Of a stretch of 64,000 nt of DNA, positions 1-7,520 are shown piece by piece. Origin of the DNA: Mammaliicoccus sciuri (GTDB lineage: Bacteria; Bacillota; Bacilli; Staphylococcales; Staphylococcaceae); contig NZ_CP094824.1 of assembly GCF_025561425.1 (NCBI RefSeq), positions 2,542,001 through 2,606,000 of the forward strand, in the 5' to 3' direction. The position numbers were made by a program, and so were the translations under genes. The notes beneath the pieces are model-generated. The model was not told the origin of the DNA. It saw only the letters and a program-made list of their open reading frames with translations, and did not search any database. Position 1 is the first letter of the stretch. Each line of letters opens with the position of its first letter.

Positions 1-154
1 TTTCAACCATAGTGCCATGCGTTTTTATATCCTTGTCAAGTTTATAGAATATGTTCAACAAATTCATGTATCGTTCAACTTTTTCTATTTGGACTGGATT
101 ATCTTGTTCAATTTTTTCTAGCAAATATTTTTTTATTTTAGTTTGGTTCCTCAT
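1..154 (-). CDS. Phage terminase small subunit, P27-like (partial, N-terminus only)
   Basis: Reverse-strand translation from an ATG at 154 gives MRNQTKIKKYLLEKIEQ and continues to the window edge (51 codons seen). A strong ribosome binding site, AGGGGG, lies 6 bases upstream. The sequence resembles the start of the P27-family small terminases of staphylococcal cos-type phages. These bind phage DNA and, with the large subunit and often an adjacent HNH nuclease, start packaging. The position just after an HNH gene fits. The C-terminal part is not in the window. Confidence 0.7.
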   Translation of the reverse strand, partial: MRNQTKIKKYLLEKIEQDNPVQIEKVERYMNLLNIFYKLDKDIKTHGTMVE

Positions 155-296
155 TTATATCCCCCTAACATATAATTTTTATAAAAATCTTGCGATCTGT
201 AAACCTCATCGCCGTTTACCTGGAGTGGACAAAATAACCGTTTTGTTTTTATGGGGGGTACATTATTTTTGATGTATTTTTCTTGTGTACATCTAC

Positions 297-1028
297 TCAA
301 TCCCAACGTTCATCTCCCCATTTATCAGGTTTCCGTATATAGCCTTGGTATCTATTATGTTTCTTATTATGGCAAGAGATACAAAGTGTAACGAGATTGT
401 CTAAATCATGTGCAAGTTCTGGATGTGTTTCAAGTTCTAATATATGGTCGACATCAAGTGATTTATGTTTTTCGGGATTAATAGTTGTTACCTTTCCTTG
501 TTTCTTACATTCTTGGCATTCATAGTTATCACGTCGAAGAACAATCTCTCTTGTCTCACGCCATGCTCTCGACTTATAGAATCTCATAGCTTCTTTACTC
601 ACAACTCTATCACTTGCTGGACCTTTGTTATGTTTGATATACCATTCTCTTATAACTTGTTCGATGTGTTCTTTATCTTCTCTGTTTGATTCAGCTAATC
701 GTTTCAAGCATGTACTTATATCTGTTCCAATCTTTACATGTTCTGCTTGTATCTCTAATAGCTTAACTCTATTCAATATAGTATTAGATAAGAACGTTGT
801 AATGATATACATGGTGCCTTCATTATTCCACTTGGCATAATCCATCATACTGTTACGCATCGTTAATAGAAGATCATGTGCATTGTCGTTATACACTTGA
901 TAGTCGCTACAAGTAATAGCTGCAGTCAATGCATCATAGTCATACACAATATCGGATTGAGTTAATCGCTCATTCACATATGTTGTCTTACCACTCATTG
1001 GTGGTCCATATACAATTACTAACTTCAT
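297..1028 (-). CDS. P-loop kinase-like / HNH endonuclease two-domain phage protein
   Basis: The 243-residue protein begins with a Walker A motif GPPMSGKT (8-15) in a small AAA/kinase-like domain of about 130 residues. It ends with an HNH nuclease domain: CxxC at 171-174, DVDHI at 192-196, N211, and a second CxxC with H at 216-220. Staphylococcal phages commonly carry a stand-alone HNH protein of about 100 residues directly before terS, where it helps the terminase cut packaged DNA. Here an ATP-binding domain precedes it. An AAGGAGTAG ribosome binding site precedes the ATG. Role in packaging is inferred from position; the P-loop function is unknown. Confidence 0.8.
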   Translation of the reverse strand: MKLVIVYGPPMSGKTTYVNERLTQSDIVYDYDALTAAITCSDYQVYNDNAHDLLLTMRNSMMDYAKWNNEGTMYIITTFLSNTILNRVKLLEIQAEHVKIGTDISTCLKRLAESNREDKEHIEQVIREWYIKHNKGPASDRVVSKEAMRFYKSRAWRETREIVLRRDNYECQECKKQGKVTTINPEKHKSLDVDHILELETHPELAHDLDNLVTLCISCHNKKHNRYQGYIRKPDKWGDERWD

Positions 1029-1054
1029 AAGCTACTCCTTTATATAAATTAAAA

Positions 1055-1080
1055 GGACCATACTCTATTGAGTACAGTCC
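1055..1080 (-). terminator. Stem-loop with T-tract between early and packaging regions
   Basis: On the minus strand an 11-bp stem (GGACTGTACTC pairing with GAGTATGGTCC, two wobble pairs) with an AATA loop is followed by TTTTAATTT. It sits in the leader of the HNH gene, so transcription reaching that gene must read through it. Confidence 0.5.
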
Positions 1081-1204
1081 ACGGAACAACTACTAATGTA
1101 TCTTCGCTACAAGTCGCTTACAGGTAATCGAATGATTATAGAAATGAAATTAGTTGTCTATCGTAAAGGATGTGATTAATTGTTATCTATAATCTTTCTA
1201 CACT

Positions 1205-1232
1205 ATCATAATAACACCTTGACACACCTCAA
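1205..1232 (-). promoter_or_regulatory. Candidate promoter before the HNH/packaging region
   Basis: On the minus strand TTGAGG and TATGAT are separated by 16 bases. It lies just after the RinA-like activator gene, where such activators usually turn on packaging and late genes. Together with the hairpin at 1055-1080 it would give a leader RNA of about 150 bases. Assignment is by eye. Confidence 0.3.
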
Positions 1233-1254
1233 AAGTCTCATAATACTCTCATCC

Positions 1255-1668
1255 TTAATGTTCAATACCTAATTCATCTGCTAACTTAATGATGATACCT
1301 TTCTTGATTCTATAAAAATGACTACGACTTATGTACAATTTATCTACAATTCCATCTACTGTTAATAGTCTAGGTTTCTTAAAGTAATATAAGTTCATCA
1401 GTTGTTGTTCTAATTGGTTACCTTCATCAAACACTTTCTCTATTGCTATTGTCACACGTTCAAGGTGTTCGATACGTTTGTCATTAACCAATCTTGTAGC
1501 TGTTAGTTCTGTAGTACTTACATTGTTGTTACTTCTACCTCCACCGATGTTCTCATCTTGTGGTTGCCATGGTGTTCTTATCTCTTCTCTTAATTCTTTC
1601 ATACGTTTACGTGTATGATCATAGTTGCATAACTCTTCTTCTAAGTATTTAATCGTACTATTTCTCAT
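1255..1668 (-). CDS. rinA: RinA/ArpU-family phage transcriptional activator
   Basis: The 137-residue protein has a charged helical N-terminal half, a glycine/asparagine-rich linker (about 42-50) and a C-terminal helix-turn-helix-like segment with VDKLYISRSHFYRIKKG near residues 107-125. This layout matches RinA/ArpU-type activators of Gram-positive phages, which switch on late and packaging genes. It is the last gene of the leftward early operon and lies just before the packaging region, as expected. Recognition rests on layout and the C-terminal motif. Confidence 0.7.
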   Translation of the reverse strand: MRNSTIKYLEEELCNYDHTRKRMKELREEIRTPWQPQDENIGGGRSNNNVSTTELTATRLVNDKRIEHLERVTIAIEKVFDEGNQLEQQLMNLYYFKKPRLLTVDGIVDKLYISRSHFYRIKKGIIIKLADELGIEH

Positions 1669-1761
1669 TAAACCATAACCCCTTCCATTTCAATCTCTTT
1701 CATTCGTGCATCTATTGCTTTAAGTAAAGCATCCTGTCCTTTTTCTTTACCTTGTAATACT

Positions 1762-2163
1762 TCATATACTCTTTGGTCTCCTGATTAACCCACGATGTTC
1801 GAATTTATTACCAACTACTTCTACTTCATGATTACCGTATGCTAATGCTTTACCACCTCTATAATTATCCATACGCCATTCTCCACTTCTAGCTTGAATA
1901 ATTTCTAAGTAAGCATTACTTATAAATGGATTAGGTACAGGGACATGTTTGACTATATCCCCCTCAAATATTTCCTTACCGTTCTTGTCGAATAGTCCAG
2001 TTGATTGGAGTAGTTCGATGTCTGAAAAATAAATAAATCCTCCATCACTTTCATCATCAATCATTTCTTTAGTCCATACACCCTCTGCATCATAATTAAT
2101 TCCATGAACATTTAACATTTCTTTATCAAATTTATCCCACTCTCTAAATCTTAGTCTATTCAT
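1762..2163 (-). CDS. YopX-family phage protein
   Basis: The 133-residue protein starts MNRLRFREWDKFDKEM and contains QSTGLFDKNGKEIFEGDIV (about 53-71), the signature of the YopX family common in the early regions of Firmicute phages and of SPbeta. Its molecular function is not established. It lies in the early operon between dUTPase and the RinA-like gene. Confidence 0.85.
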   Translation of the reverse strand: MNRLRFREWDKFDKEMLNVHGINYDAEGVWTKEMIDDESDGGFIYFSDIELLQSTGLFDKNGKEIFEGDIVKHVPVPNPFISNAYLEIIQARSGEWRMDNYRGGKALAYGNHEVEVVGNKFEHRGLIRRPKSI

Positions 2164-2217
2164 CTTCCCAACACTTCCTTTACCTTATCTAAAATATCAG
2201 GCTGACTTTCGCCACCC

Positions 2218-2724
2218 TTAATATCCACTTGATCCAAAACCGTTTGTTCCTCTTTCGCTTTCACTTTCAAACTCCTCTACAACATTTACTTCTGGTGTTA
2301 CGATTGGTACGATAACCAACTGCGCTATTTTGTCTCCTTTGTTGATAACGTATTTTGCATTAACAGGTTCACCAACATAACCACAATCAAGATTATTTTT
2401 AATATCAAAATAAGCATATTCTTTTATATCGAGTATCTGTTTGTCATTCTTAATATTCACTCTCACATGTCCGTTATATCCTGCGTCAATCTTACCTGTT
2501 TCAACAACTAAATGTGTCTTGCTACTTACACCACTTCTGCTAGTCAATAACCCTACATAACCCTCTGGAATGTTTACTGCAATATCTGTTGCAAGTAAAA
2601 TCTTTTCTTGTGGTTCGATTTCAACTTCTTCTGCTGCGTATATATCAAGTCCAGCACTCACACCATATGCCCTAGTTGGAATTGTTGCGTTGTCTGATAG
2701 TAATTTGATGTTTAGGTTGTTCAT
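2218..2724 (-). CDS. dut: Phage trimeric dUTPase with staphylococcal-type insert
   Basis: The enzyme hydrolyses dUTP to dUMP and pyrophosphate, keeping uracil out of phage DNA. All five motifs are present: GLDIYA (25-30), SRSGVSSK (62-69), GKIDAGYNG (77-85), GDKIAQ (130-135) and RGTNGFGSSG (158-167). Between motifs III and IV is an insert (about 93-128). In the trimeric dUTPases of phages phi11 and 80alpha this insert contributes to binding the Stl repressor of SaPI islands. At 168 residues it matches those enzymes. The ATG overlaps the stop of the preceding gene, so translation is probably coupled. Confidence 0.95.
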   Translation of the reverse strand: MNNLNIKLLSDNATIPTRAYGVSAGLDIYAAEEVEIEPQEKILLATDIAVNIPEGYVGLLTSRSGVSSKTHLVVETGKIDAGYNGHVRVNIKNDKQILDIKEYAYFDIKNNLDCGYVGEPVNAKYVINKGDKIAQLVIVPIVTPEVNVVEEFESESERGTNGFGSSGY

Positions 2725-2885
2725 TACTCTACCTCCGTTATTGATAAATCATATTCATCACATTCGCTTGGTACTTCCATTGTTGCTATATCCTGTGCTT
2801 CAAATTCTGCTTCTTCCATACTTTCAGCTGTGATAGTTTCGTTAATTACACCTTTATATATAATTTCAATATTGTATTGTTTCAT
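2724..2885 (-). CDS. Small phage protein, function unknown
   Basis: 53 residues starting MKQYNIEIIYKGVI. I chose the ATG at 2885 rather than an upstream in-frame start because AAGGAGG lies 8 bases before it. The protein is acidic, with repeated EEAEFE/EYD segments, and its stop overlaps the dUTPase start. No family recognised. Confidence 0.7.
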   Translation of the reverse strand: MKQYNIEIIYKGVINETITAESMEEAEFEAQDIATMEVPSECDEYDLSITEVE

Positions 2886-2886
2886 G

Positions 2887-2991
2887 TTATTTGTCCTCCT
2901 TAATTTGTTTAACGTTTTCATACAGTCCGATAACTTCCCCAACTAATCTAATTGTCGTACCTAATAAAATAACTTTTTCGTGTAGTTTCAT
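2887..2991 (-). CDS. Very small phage protein, function unknown
   Basis: 34 residues, MKLHEKVILLGTTIRL and onward, ending in a charged tail. A CGGAGGG ribosome binding site lies 8 bases before the ATG, and the stop is one base before the next start, so it fits the compact operon. A hydrophobic amphipathic segment spans residues 7-23. No function can be assigned. Confidence 0.55.
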   Translation of the reverse strand: MKLHEKVILLGTTIRLVGEVIGLYENVKQIKEDK

Positions 2992-3114
2992 GTTAATTAC
3001 CCTCCGAATCTCCTACTATCTCCCAACATTCATCTAATTTCCCTATATTACGTGTAGAAATATTCCAATCTCCATTGGCATAATTAACTAGTTCTTGTTG
3101 GTAATCTTCGGCAT

Positions 3115-3471
3115 TTAATCAGCCTCCAAATCAAACAACTTTTGATTATTTTCTTCTAAACTTTTAAACAACATTTCCATATGCTCTTTTGGATAATTCC
3201 CATCATTTCTGAGACGCATTTTATATTCAGCTTTCATATTATTAATCGCTTGTTTCATATGCCACCTTGTTAGCTGTTTAACATCATTTGCAAATTCATC
3301 TGACATTGCCATAATATCTCCACTATCTTTTGTGTCGTATATAACAGGTCTAACTTCTAATGGTCTATTGAATGTCTTGTTGTAATCTGTAATTGCCCAT
3401 TTGAGTTTTCTTTGTAAGTCGAAGAATGATAACTGTTGTATTTCTTCAATAGTTAGATTAAATAATGCCAT
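3115..3471 (-). CDS. Phage early protein, function unknown
   Basis: 118 residues from the ATG at 3471 (MALFNLTIEEIQQ). An in-frame GTG at 3480 also exists, but it is only one base from the GGAG ribosome binding site, whereas the ATG is 10 bases away. The protein is mainly helical and charged, with no motif I recognise. The start overlaps the end of the small membrane protein upstream. Confidence 0.65.
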   Translation of the reverse strand: MALFNLTIEEIQQLSFFDLQRKLKWAITDYNKTFNRPLEVRPVIYDTKDSGDIMAMSDEFANDVKQLTRWHMKQAINNMKAEYKMRLRNDGNYPKEHMEMLFKSLEENNQKLFDLEAD

Positions 3472-3472
3472 G

Positions 3473-3592
3473 TCATTCACGCTCCTTTAACAAATTCTTG
3501 AGTAAGCGTATCTCTTTATTTTTTTGGTGTAATAACAAATTCGCGAAAAATACATGCAATAATAATAGTGTTGATAATATTGTTACAGTCAT
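3473..3592 (-). CDS. Small single-span phage membrane protein
   Basis: 39 residues: MTVTILSTLLLLHVFFANLL forms one hydrophobic segment, followed by a lysine/arginine-rich tail. GGAGCGTGAGAAGTA precedes the ATG, which overlaps the stop of the coiled-coil gene (TAATG). Small one-span proteins of this kind are common in staphylococcal phage early operons; the function is unknown. Confidence 0.6.
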   Translation of the reverse strand: MTVTILSTLLLLHVFFANLLLHQKNKEIRLLKNLLKERE

Positions 3593-4083
3593 TACTTCTC
3601 ACGCTCCATATCATTTATATATCCGACTAAACTTTTATATCTCCACTCGCTAGGGTTGTTTTCTTCTTTGAGTCTGATGAAATGCGTAAGTCTCTTATAT
3701 TTCTCACTCAACTTTTCATACATTGGTTTGTATGTTTTAATCGCATCAAGATGCATTTCTATTGCTGCCTTTTCTTCCCTCAACTTCTCCACATCTTTAA
3801 TAAGTGAGTCACGTTCACGCTTATACTTAATACTTTCTTCGACTGCTTCTTTTAATCCAGCTGTTAATTTGTCATGTGCCATTTTGTACTGATCGAGTTC
3901 GTTGTTAAGATTGGCATTTTCTTCTTTTAAATTATCGATGAGTTTATCACGAGTTTTTTGGTTCTTTTTTAATAGAGCTATATCTTCTCGTAACAAATTA
4001 CCTTGGTGTTTTAACTGATCGAGTTCTTTTTTTACCTCTTCATACATCATCAGCAACTCTACTTGGTCCTTACTACCTTCCAT
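3592..4083 (-). CDS. Coiled-coil phage early protein
   Basis: The 163-residue protein is almost entirely predicted coiled coil (residues 10-135, heptads rich in Leu, Lys and Glu), followed by a short C-terminal region with SEWRYKSLVGYI. No enzymatic motif is visible. It sits in the early operon and its stop overlaps the next start. Function unknown; a scaffold or replication accessory role would be speculation. Confidence 0.7.
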   Translation of the reverse strand: MEGSKDQVELLMMYEEVKKELDQLKHQGNLLREDIALLKKNQKTRDKLIDNLKEENANLNNELDQYKMAHDKLTAGLKEAVEESIKYKRERDSLIKDVEKLREEKAAIEMHLDAIKTYKPMYEKLSEKYKRLTHFIRLKEENNPSEWRYKSLVGYINDMEREK

Positions 4084-4914
4084 CTACTCCACCAGCCCTT
4101 TCTCTTTAGTCCATATCAATTGATCTATCCTATCGTTTTTCATTAAATATATTTCTAGATATACAAATCGAGAATTATTAGGTTGTAGACTTAATACTTG
4201 GTTTATACTGACGTTACCTTTTCGACAAACATGAGTACTTTCTCTGTCATAAGGAGATATTTGTTTTCTTACAATCACTACCGCATCTAATACCGTATCC
4301 TCTGTGATTTCTTGTTCAATCTCTACTATGAAAGTATCTTCTTTGCTAAAGGCATATCCAATTACTGTTTTTCCGTCGAATGAAAAGTTAACTGAAAGTC
4401 CATTCTTAGAATTATAAACAGCGTTTTTTATATCATTTTTAAACCCCCACTCAATCAACTGTGGTAATGTCATTTCTTTCTTTGTTTTTATTGTTGGCAT
4501 AGTGCATCCCTCTTTCATGTTTTTAGCAATGTTTAGATTATTACCTTTAGGTTTATCATTTTTATAAACTCTTTCTTTAAAATTAAGCGCCACTGTTTTT
4601 TTATAAGCAGTTCTTTCCATACCAACAAAGTGTTTGTTAGGTGGATGAGATAACGCAATTTCTCTTGGATAACCTCTACTAATTCTCAAATGAAACATCT
4701 TTTTGGTTACACCGTTCTTTTTCATAATGTTTAATTCTTCGGTTGTAAATAACTGACGTTTATGTGTTGGTGTATTGATTGCCTGTGATACAGACCAACC
4801 TCTATTTATTCTTCCTAAAAATGCACTGTATGATACGCCATTAGCTTTTGCCTCTGCTATATCTTCTTTCGTATATTTAGATATTCTTTCGATTTTTGGT
4901 GTGTATTTAACCAT
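4084..4914 (-). CDS. Apparent fusion of two phage early proteins
   Basis: The 276-residue frame has two parts. Residues 10-95 hold two copies of a short unit (NGVSYSAFLGRINRGWSV and NGVTKKMFHLRISRGYPR) like the PVL ORF50-type phage proteins. Residues 139-276 (from MPTIKTKKEMTLPQLIEWGF, ending IWTKEKGLVE) resemble a separate staphylococcal phage protein of about 140 residues. A GAGG ribosome binding site lies 8 bases before the internal ATG at 4500, so the second part may also be made alone. Functions unknown. Confidence 0.65.
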   Translation of the reverse strand: MVKYTPKIERISKYTKEDIAEAKANGVSYSAFLGRINRGWSVSQAINTPTHKRQLFTTEELNIMKKNGVTKKMFHLRISRGYPREIALSHPPNKHFVGMERTAYKKTVALNFKERVYKNDKPKGNNLNIAKNMKEGCTMPTIKTKKEMTLPQLIEWGFKNDIKNAVYNSKNGLSVNFSFDGKTVIGYAFSKEDTFIVEIEQEITEDTVLDAVVIVRKQISPYDRESTHVCRKGNVSINQVLSLQPNNSRFVYLEIYLMKNDRIDQLIWTKEKGLVE

Positions 4915-4928
4915 AACTATATCCCTCC

Positions 4929-5114
4929 TTAATCAACCCATAATATCTCTGTTTCAAGTTCTTTTATTTTTCCGTCTATTAAGTCAGGTGACTTTTGTTC
5001 TGCTAAATTTTTAATATAATCTACTGCCTCTTCTTTCGTTCTACCTGGTGCATATGTTTCGACTTTTAGTTCTGCAGTGACTTTCACTACAACTAATCTT
5101 TGTGGTTCTTCCAT
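4929..5114 (-). CDS. Small phage protein, function unknown
   Basis: 61 residues (MEEPQRLVVVKVTAELKVET and onward), preceded by AGGAAGTGATCAT. The pattern suggests an N-terminal beta strand pair followed by a helix. It lies between two other small early genes in the same direction. No family recognised. Confidence 0.6.
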   Translation of the reverse strand: MEEPQRLVVVKVTAELKVETYAPGRTKEEAVDYIKNLAEQKSPDLIDGKIKELETEILWVD

Positions 5115-5125
5115 ATGATCACTTC

Positions 5126-5287
5126 CTAACAGTTTTCAATAATTGCTGGTGTGTTTTTCAATTTGTATTCTTGAAAAGCTATTTCGTCATATATCTTTTC
5201 GTAATCATTGCCATACCATTTGAAAAACAATTTTGCTCTTTCTTCGCTACAATTTAACCTTCTCTGTATTTCTTTAATTGTTATCAT
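5126..5287 (-). CDS. Small phage protein, helix-turn-helix-like, function unknown
   Basis: 53 residues: MITIKEIQRRLNCSEERAKL begins a segment that resembles a short helix-turn-helix or UBA-like fold, followed by FFKWYGNDYEKIYDEIAF. Its ATG overlaps the stop of the DnaC-like gene (ATGA), indicating coupled translation. No function is known to me. Confidence 0.6.
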   Translation of the reverse strand: MITIKEIQRRLNCSEERAKLFFKWYGNDYEKIYDEIAFQEYKLKNTPAIIENC

Positions 5288-6078
5288 GTTAATTGTCTAA
5301 ATCCTTTCATTCGATAGTCATCGCCTTCTAGTGTTAACGCAGTTGTATTAGACATTAAGCGACTGAACAGTCTTTGTTGGTCTTTTGTAGCAGTAAGTTC
5401 TTTTATCGTTAAATTAGTTGTGATGATGTTATGTTTACCTTTTCTACTTTCAGCAATTTGAAATAGTTTTGACATGCCATAATCAGTAACGTTCATGCCA
5501 TAATCATCAAACACCATTAAATCAACTTGACTTATTGCTCTTTCTAAATCTGATTCTGAATACTCACTATTTTTATCGAATGTAGACCTAAACTTTGATA
5601 TCAATTCTGATAAGTTAATGAATAATACAGAATAGTTCTTGTCCTTTACTTCTTTTAAAATCGACATTGCTAAATGTGATTTGCCTAATCCAAAAGAACC
5701 TTGTAATAACAGTGATTGTTTATTTTCTAGAGTGAATGATTCTGCATATCGCTTGCATAGTGCCTTTGCTTTCTCTTGGCTTTCATTTTCAGGAATAAAA
5801 CCTTCGAATGTTGCGCTCTTTGTTTCCTCGTTTTCACTTGAAAATTTAAGTATTCGATTAACTTCTTTTTGTTTTTGTTGGTATTTGAAGTTTCTTGACA
5901 TTTCTTTACCATGTTCAATCATTTCGCAGTCACAACCTAACTTAAATGAATAACCACTTTTGAATTGATATTCTTCATATTCTCGACCACATTTTTCACA
6001 TCTAGCTTTTTTAATTAATTTAGGCTGTGTTTTATGTTCTAATTTATTTGCTAATTTAGGATTAAATAAGTCGTTCAT
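5284..6078 (-). CDS. DnaC-like helicase loader ATPase
   Basis: The 264-residue AAA+ protein would load the host replicative helicase at the phage origin. It has an N-terminal cysteine cluster (C27, C30, C49, C51), Walker A GSFGLGKS (127-134), Walker B LMVFDD (187-192), a TTN sensor I (220-222) and a conserved arginine near R240. It follows the DnaD-like initiator gene, the usual initiator-loader pair in Firmicute phages. Confidence 0.9.
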   Translation of the reverse strand: MNDLFNPKLANKLEHKTQPKLIKKARCEKCGREYEEYQFKSGYSFKLGCDCEMIEHGKEMSRNFKYQQKQKEVNRILKFSSENEETKSATFEGFIPENESQEKAKALCKRYAESFTLENKQSLLLQGSFGLGKSHLAMSILKEVKDKNYSVLFINLSELISKFRSTFDKNSEYSESDLERAISQVDLMVFDDYGMNVTDYGMSKLFQIAESRKGKHNIITTNLTIKELTATKDQQRLFSRLMSNTTALTLEGDDYRMKGFRQLT

Positions 6079-6087
6079 CTAATCACC

Positions 6088-6837
6088 TCAATTATTCATA
6101 TATTTAAGATATGGATTATCTTCATCAGATATCTTTTCTTGCTTACTTCGTTTATTACTTCTTGCTGAAATATCGTCCAATGTTTTAATGCCATCGTTAT
6201 GCCATGATTTAAGTATTGAGTTAACATAGTTCCAAGTTATTACGTTATTGTTTACTGCTTCTTTCATAGCTGCTATAACTATTTCATTTCCGTATTCTTT
6301 GAAGTCATCTATCCAAGCACTAATTTGATCTGTAATATATGGCTTAAGTACGCCAAAACCATTAGCTTGGTAAAAGTCAAACGGCGACTGCTTACTACTA
6401 CTGTCATTCTTAGTATTGTTATTATTAGTTAAATCATTATTAGTACTATTATTATTAGTAGTGTTCGATTCTCCTACGTAGGTTTTTCCTACGTTGGATT
6501 TTCCTACGTTGGATTTTCCTACGTTGGATAATCGCATGTGGGTTGGATGTTCAAAAACTGAATACTCATATTCTTTTAAACGCCCCTTATCGTCACGTTT
6601 CCTCGTTCTTCGTATATAACCAATTTCTTCAAGCTCTTTAATGCCGCTTTTTAAACTACTCAGCCCATCACTAGTATGTTTTACTAATTCAGTTTCATAT
6701 ACTTGCCAGTCATCTGGACGGCTAAGTAAATACAATAATATTCCTTTGGCTTTCCAACTGATTGTATCGTCGTGTATAAATTCTTTATGAACAGTTACAA
6801 AATTACCTGACTCTTTATAAACTCTAAATGTCGCCAT
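6088..6837 (-). CDS. Phage replication initiator with DnaD-like C-terminal domain
   Basis: 249 residues from the ATG at 6837, chosen over an in-frame GTG at 6846 because AGAGGTG sits 6 bases before it. Residues 1-100 form a winged-helix replisome-organiser domain. Residues 100-150 are a low-complexity linker containing repeated SNVGK units and an Asn/Thr-rich tract. Residues 150-225 resemble a DnaD C-terminal domain. It would bind the phage origin and recruit the DnaC-like loader encoded next. The linker-coding DNA contains tandem repeats that could be the origin. Confidence 0.85.
   Translation of the reverse strand: MATFRVYKESGNFVTVHKEFIHDDTISWKAKGILLYLLSRPDDWQVYETELVKHTSDGLSSLKSGIKELEEIGYIRRTRKRDDKGRLKEYEYSVFEHPTHMRLSNVGKSNVGKSNVGKTYVGESNTTNNNSTNNDLTNNNNTKNDSSSKQSPFDFYQANGFGVLKPYITDQISAWIDDFKEYGNEIVIAAMKEAVNNNVITWNYVNSILKSWHNDGIKTLDDISARSNKRSKQEKISDEDNPYLKYMNN
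6410..6530. other. Candidate phage replication origin: four 15-bp iterons plus AT-rich tract
   Basis: Four head-to-tail 15-bp units, consensus TCCTACGTTGGATTT, occupy 6472-6530. They abut a roughly 60-bp tract made almost only of A and T. They lie inside the initiator gene, where many Gram-positive phages keep their origin. The inference rests on repeat plus AT-rich architecture. Confidence 0.5.
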
Positions 6838-7501
6838 TATTTTCACCTCTTAACATTCTGTTTAATCTTTCATCTACTTGAACCCAACTATCCTCTAAAT
6901 GGTATTTTTTATTGAAGCTATCCATACCTATCGTGTGCTGTTCAGTATGGTGTTCTCTACAAAGTGCTAACACTTTATTATCTGTATGATCAATCTTGTT
7001 TCTATTTCGTCCTCTACCTACTGCATTAAAATGTGCTAAATCGCTATTAGACTTGCCACAAATGGCACATGTCCGATTGATGGTACTTACATATAGAAAA
7101 CTCTTATCGTCCTTTAACAGGTCGCTAGTGCGATAATTTAAAGGTATGTCATGTATGAAAACCCAATTGATAATAATATCTATTAATTCTTTTGCTATTT
7201 CCCTACTACAATTTGATAAGCTAAACGATTCATAACCATTCATGAACACAATGTAATCTTTAAACATCTGTCTCATATACTCTCTTGGTTGCCCTGTGTG
7301 TGCTTCTATGTCATTACATAAGGCGAATATCTTACGACGTTGTTTATCGGTTATCGTATCGATATCTAGTACATCTAACTTCACGTTGACAGGCACATTG
7401 TTATCAAGTAGTAACGTTGTTTTATTGTCTAGTTCAGCATCATCTATGACGATAGTATGGCTACCGTCATAGTTTTGCTGATACGCTATAATTTGAGTCA
7501 T
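6824..7501 (-). CDS. Putative HNHc nuclease of phage recombination/replication region
   Basis: The 225-residue protein has an N-terminal domain of about 140 residues and a C-terminal HNH zinc-finger nuclease with CAICGKSN, AHFNAVGRGRNRN and CREHHTEQH (roughly 155-205). This matches the HNHc-type protein found between ssb and the replication initiator in staphylococcal phages. Its end overlaps the initiator start. The substrate is unknown; a role in recombination-dependent replication is inferred from the neighbours. Confidence 0.8.
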   Translation of the reverse strand: MTQIIAYQQNYDGSHTIVIDDAELDNKTTLLLDNNVPVNVKLDVLDIDTITDKQRRKIFALCNDIEAHTGQPREYMRQMFKDYIVFMNGYESFSLSNCSREIAKELIDIIINWVFIHDIPLNYRTSDLLKDDKSFLYVSTINRTCAICGKSNSDLAHFNAVGRGRNRNKIDHTDNKVLALCREHHTEQHTIGMDSFNKKYHLEDSWVQVDERLNRMLRGENNGDI

Positions 7502-7520
7502 TTGTTCACTTCCTGTTCAT

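Noticed and set aside
1668-1784. 38-codon leftward open frame overlapping the RinA-like gene start
   Set aside because: The codons look protein-like, but no ATG, GTG or TTG start is present near its beginning; it may be a remnant.
2992-3120. Leftward open frame of about 40 codons before the 34-residue phage gene
   Set aside because: It follows a stop directly and has no start codon in frame; a frameshifted remnant is possible but not provable.
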